64,000 nucleotides of DNA from Congeria kusceri (taxonomy: Eukaryota; Mollusca; Bivalvia; Myida; Dreissenidae): contig CM051030.1 in NCBI GenBank assembly GCA_027627225.1, positions 6,946,001 through 7,010,000 on the forward strand, given 5' to 3'. The notes beneath the pieces are model-generated. The model was not told where the DNA came from and searched no databases. It saw only the letters and a program-made list of their open reading frames with translations. Shown one piece after another: positions 61,088 through 64,000 of the stretch (the first letter of the stretch is position 1; every line of letters starts with the position of its first letter). A program made the translations under genes and the position numbers.

Positions 61088-61557
61088 TTTAAAGGAGTGT
61101 ATCGACGGCTAATACTTCTTATAGTTTCAAATATAAAATTACATTTTAAAAGTATTTTGAAATGATTGCTTAATACATAGGAATCGTTTGTATAAACAAA
61201 CGGTAAACCATATATTTTTAAAATTATAAAAATGGTCACCGTGACAAGTTTCGCGGGCGCGGCAAAATTATTATTAGAAGTAAAATTGATATGAATGAAA
61301 TATACATAAAGTACCGCATGCGCATTATTGATAACTGCATTGTAGCTTGGGAAAGTTCTCATTGAAGCAGGCGTAAGGTCGAATACTGCTAGGACTGTGT
61401 ATCGAGAAACAAACTTGGCATTTTTGTTTCTTAACGATTAACGATTCCATAACTCTTAGTGTTACAACTAGGAAAATATATTCATGAATAGTTGGAATAT
61501 GCCTTGTTTTATTACGTGTCTATATTTATGGGAATTTCCGTCGATATGCCCCTTTAA
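61088..61557. mobile_element. MITE-like element with about 20-bp inverted ends
   Basis: tttaaaggagtgtatcgacg at the left and cgtcgatatgcccctttaa at the right are imperfect inverted repeats. About 470 bp, no transposase. Confidence 0.55.
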
Positions 61558-63005
61558 GTTGAACGATAAAAGCTGGTTATAATTTGTATAACAACTAGTG
61601 CACGTAGTATTAGTCAACCCGGACATGTTTAATACATGCTTTATGCTGTCGTAAACAAGCGAAAACCAAACATCCGTTTGATGTGCATTAGTGTAACAAG
61701 CAACAAATAGGGATCAGGCAACAAATAAGTTGAAATAACGGATGGTGTGGTCATATGATGTCTTCATTGTTCAGTTTTCTTTATTAACTAATTCGCCACT
61801 TTTTTTTATAATTTCCACATGAAAGAGAACTTCTATTTAACATTTATTTTCTTCATAGCAGAAGCAATAATTATATTTTAAATTCTTAAATTCAAACTAA
61901 ACACATCATAATAAAAAAGTGATTTATTAATTATCGAACTTGTTCAAAATTATTAATTAAAAAATTTACACAACAAAGGCCTTATCGTAACATTGGAAAT
62001 CAGCAGTTGACCCTAAACGTATTCGTGAATGGAAAAATAGTGGTACGCTCAATATTATCATGTAACTAGAATTTAACTAGATTTTTTTTTTAAATGTCTC
62101 GACAACAAATCGAGCGATACCTTAAAGCTAAATAAAATATTATATTTTCACTGTTGTGCGAAACTATTCGTGCAAAACAAATGGCAAGCAATAAATTAAA
62201 AACGCACATAAGTGCATAAGGTAATGCATTAGTTTTGTTTAACGCAGCTGCAATATTTCTCAGATTTATCCAATACCAAAAATCAAGAGAAGTGCGCGTA
62301 TTAGTTCACGGGCACTCCAAACATGAATCGGTGAATGAACGATTCGGGTAACTGCGAGCGGGATACGCAACACTACTGGTCATTGTTTTTATATTTCTTT
62401 TTCTTTTCTTTTTTTGTATTAATGCCAGGGGGACGTATGAGGACCCATGGCTCTAGGTCAGTGTAAAGGTGCCTTCATCACCTCCCAAACCCTCTAATTT
62501 TAGAGAAATCAGCAAATATGCAGCTAGTGACAAAGCGGCGACCATCAAGAGTACTTTTACACAATACATGAACCAAACAGGAGGAACATTTCCGTATGCG
62601 CAATTAATAGAATATACTAGTATATAAATAAGTGACCTGTATGCGCTTCTTAAATAAATATTAAACAGCATATATATTTTCAAGCTCATACATACACAAA
62701 TAGCTATAAATATTGGAATAAAACATAAATCGTTAGAATTACACTAAAATAATAACGCATATGACATATCACAGCAACTACATTAAACAGGCGTCAACAG
62801 CTAGACAGTAACAGCAACTGGATAAGAAATAATCACCGTCTGAAAAACATAGAAATCATTATTAGACACTTAAAATCACAGTTATAAGTACAGTTATAAA
62901 ACGCCGCGTATGTTGCCGACACCTAAAAATACTTATAATTTAAGCATTTTGCATGAGATATGTGCTTCAAGCTCTGAATTCATCTATGTATAAACTAACC
63001 AAAAC
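61558..63005. other. Gap before the terminal array
   Basis: AT-rich. A minus-strand frame ending at 62453 has a hydrophobic stretch (KVLLMVAALSLAAYLLI) but no other support. Confidence 0.35.
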
Positions 63006-63007
63006 AC

Positions 63008-64000
63008 GGTAGGTAGGTAGGTAGGTAGGTTGGTAGGTAGGTAGGTAGGTAGGTAGGTAGGTAGGTAGGTAGGTACGTAGGTAGGTAGGTAGGTAGGTAG
63101 GTAGGTTGGTAGGTAGGTAGGTAGGTAGGTAGGTAGGTAGGTAGGTTGGTAGGTTGGTAGGTAGGTAGGTAGGTAGGTAGGTAGGTAGGTAGGTAGGTAG
63201 GTAGGTAGGTTGGTAGGTAGGTAGGTAGGTAGGTAGGTAGGTAGGTAGGTTGGTAGGTAGGTAGGTAGGTAGGTAGGTAGGTAGGTAGGTAGGTTGGTAG
63301 GTAGGTAGGTAGGTAGGTAGGTAGGTAGGTAGGTAGGTAGGTTGATAGGTTGGTAGGTAGGTAGGTAGGTAGGTAGGTAGGTAGGTAGGTAGGTAGGTAG
63401 GTAGGTAGGTAGGTAGGTAGGTAGGTAGGTAGGTAGGTAGGTAGGTAGGTAGGTAGGTAGGATGTTGGTAGGTAGGTAGGTAGGTAGGTAGGTAGGTAGG
63501 TAGGTAGGTAGGTAGGTAGGTTGGTAGGTAGGTAGGTAGGTAGGTAGGTAGGTAGGTAGGTAGGTAGGTAGGTAGGTAGGTAGGTAGGTAGGTAGGTAGG
63601 TAGGTAGGTAGGTAGGTAGGTAGGTAGGTAGGTAGGTAGGTAGGTAGGTAGGTAGGTAGGTAGGTAGGTAGGTAGGTAGGTAGGTTGGTAGGTAGGTAGG
63701 TAGGTAGGTAGGTAGGTAGGTAGGTAGGTAGGTAGGTAGGTAGGTAGGTAGGTAGGTAGGTAGGTTGGTAGGTTGGTAGGTTGGTAGGTAGGTAGGTAGG
63801 TAGGTAGGTAGGTAGGTAGGTAGGTAGGTTGATAGGTTGGTAGGTAGGTAGGTAGGTAGGTAGGTAGGTAGGTAGGTAGGTAGGTAGGTAGGTAGGTAGG
63901 TAGGTAGGTAGGTAGGTAGGTAGGTAGGTAGGTAGGTAGGTAGGTAGGTAGGTAGGTAGGTAGGTAGGTAGGTAGGTAGGTTGGTAGGTAGGTAGGTAGG
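63008..64000. repeat. GTAG tetranucleotide array running off the window
   Basis: About 990 bases of taggtagg with scattered ttgg, acgt and gata variants, continuing to the last base. Variant units occur in recurring clusters (gttgataggttgg at about 63340 and 63828), so longer blocks may have been duplicated. Confidence 0.97.

Noticed and set aside
62453..62689. 78-codon minus ORF with a hydrophobic segment
   Set aside because: No splice context, homologous copy or family feature; AT-rich sequence often gives such frames.

Overview
The window looks like AT-rich nuclear DNA from an invertebrate animal, most likely a mollusc and perhaps a bivalve. Evidence: small exons with GT/AG splice signals, cysteine-rich secreted-protein modules (VWC, WAP), a Penelope-like retroelement, LINE and SINE remnants, many short inverted-repeat (MITE-like) elements and long micro/minisatellites. 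The mollusc assignment is inference; nothing in the sequence names the species. There are no bacterial-type operons, and most long open frames are chance or repeat-derived.

Layout. 1-8.8 kb (+): the 3' part of a VWC-repeat gene. It is a run of 117-nt phase-1 exons, each coding a 39-residue cysteine module, closed by a full VWC domain on two exons, a stop and an AATAAA. 10.5-15.7 kb: two Penelope-like copies head-to-head (arms about 1.95 kb), one with a 742-codon RT plus GIY-YIG endonuclease ORF. 17.6-18.65 kb (-): three coherent exons of an unrecognised, probably extracellular protein. 19.5-22.9 and 30.0-33.5 kb: two copies of a 3.4-kb segmental duplication. 23.9-29.7 kb and 33.9-35.9 kb: hAT-like, SINE, MITE and TTAA-flanked elements. 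36.1-60.5 kb (-): four paralogous copies of a small gene (signal peptide / half-VWC / WAP / VWC). Only the last copy (58817-60524, 169 aa) is intact; the other three carry stops, frameshifts or missing exons. A 5'-truncated LINE with poly(A) and target-site duplication (41.8-42.8 kb), a dead hAT transposase piece (37.9-38.5 kb) and several MITEs lie between them. 63.0-64.0 kb: a GTAG-type tetranucleotide array runs off the window end.

How the genes fit together: the plus-strand gene and the minus-strand paralogs share phase-1 symmetric exons and VWC modules (consensus CxCxxGxVxC and PGxCCPxC). They appear to be one locus of cysteine-rich secreted proteins growing by exon and gene duplication and losing copies by decay. 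Their role (protease inhibition, matrix or adhesive secretion, BMP-type ligand binding) cannot be read from the sequence. Exon models are hand-made from splice signals and frame continuity; no search, alignment program or RNA data was used.
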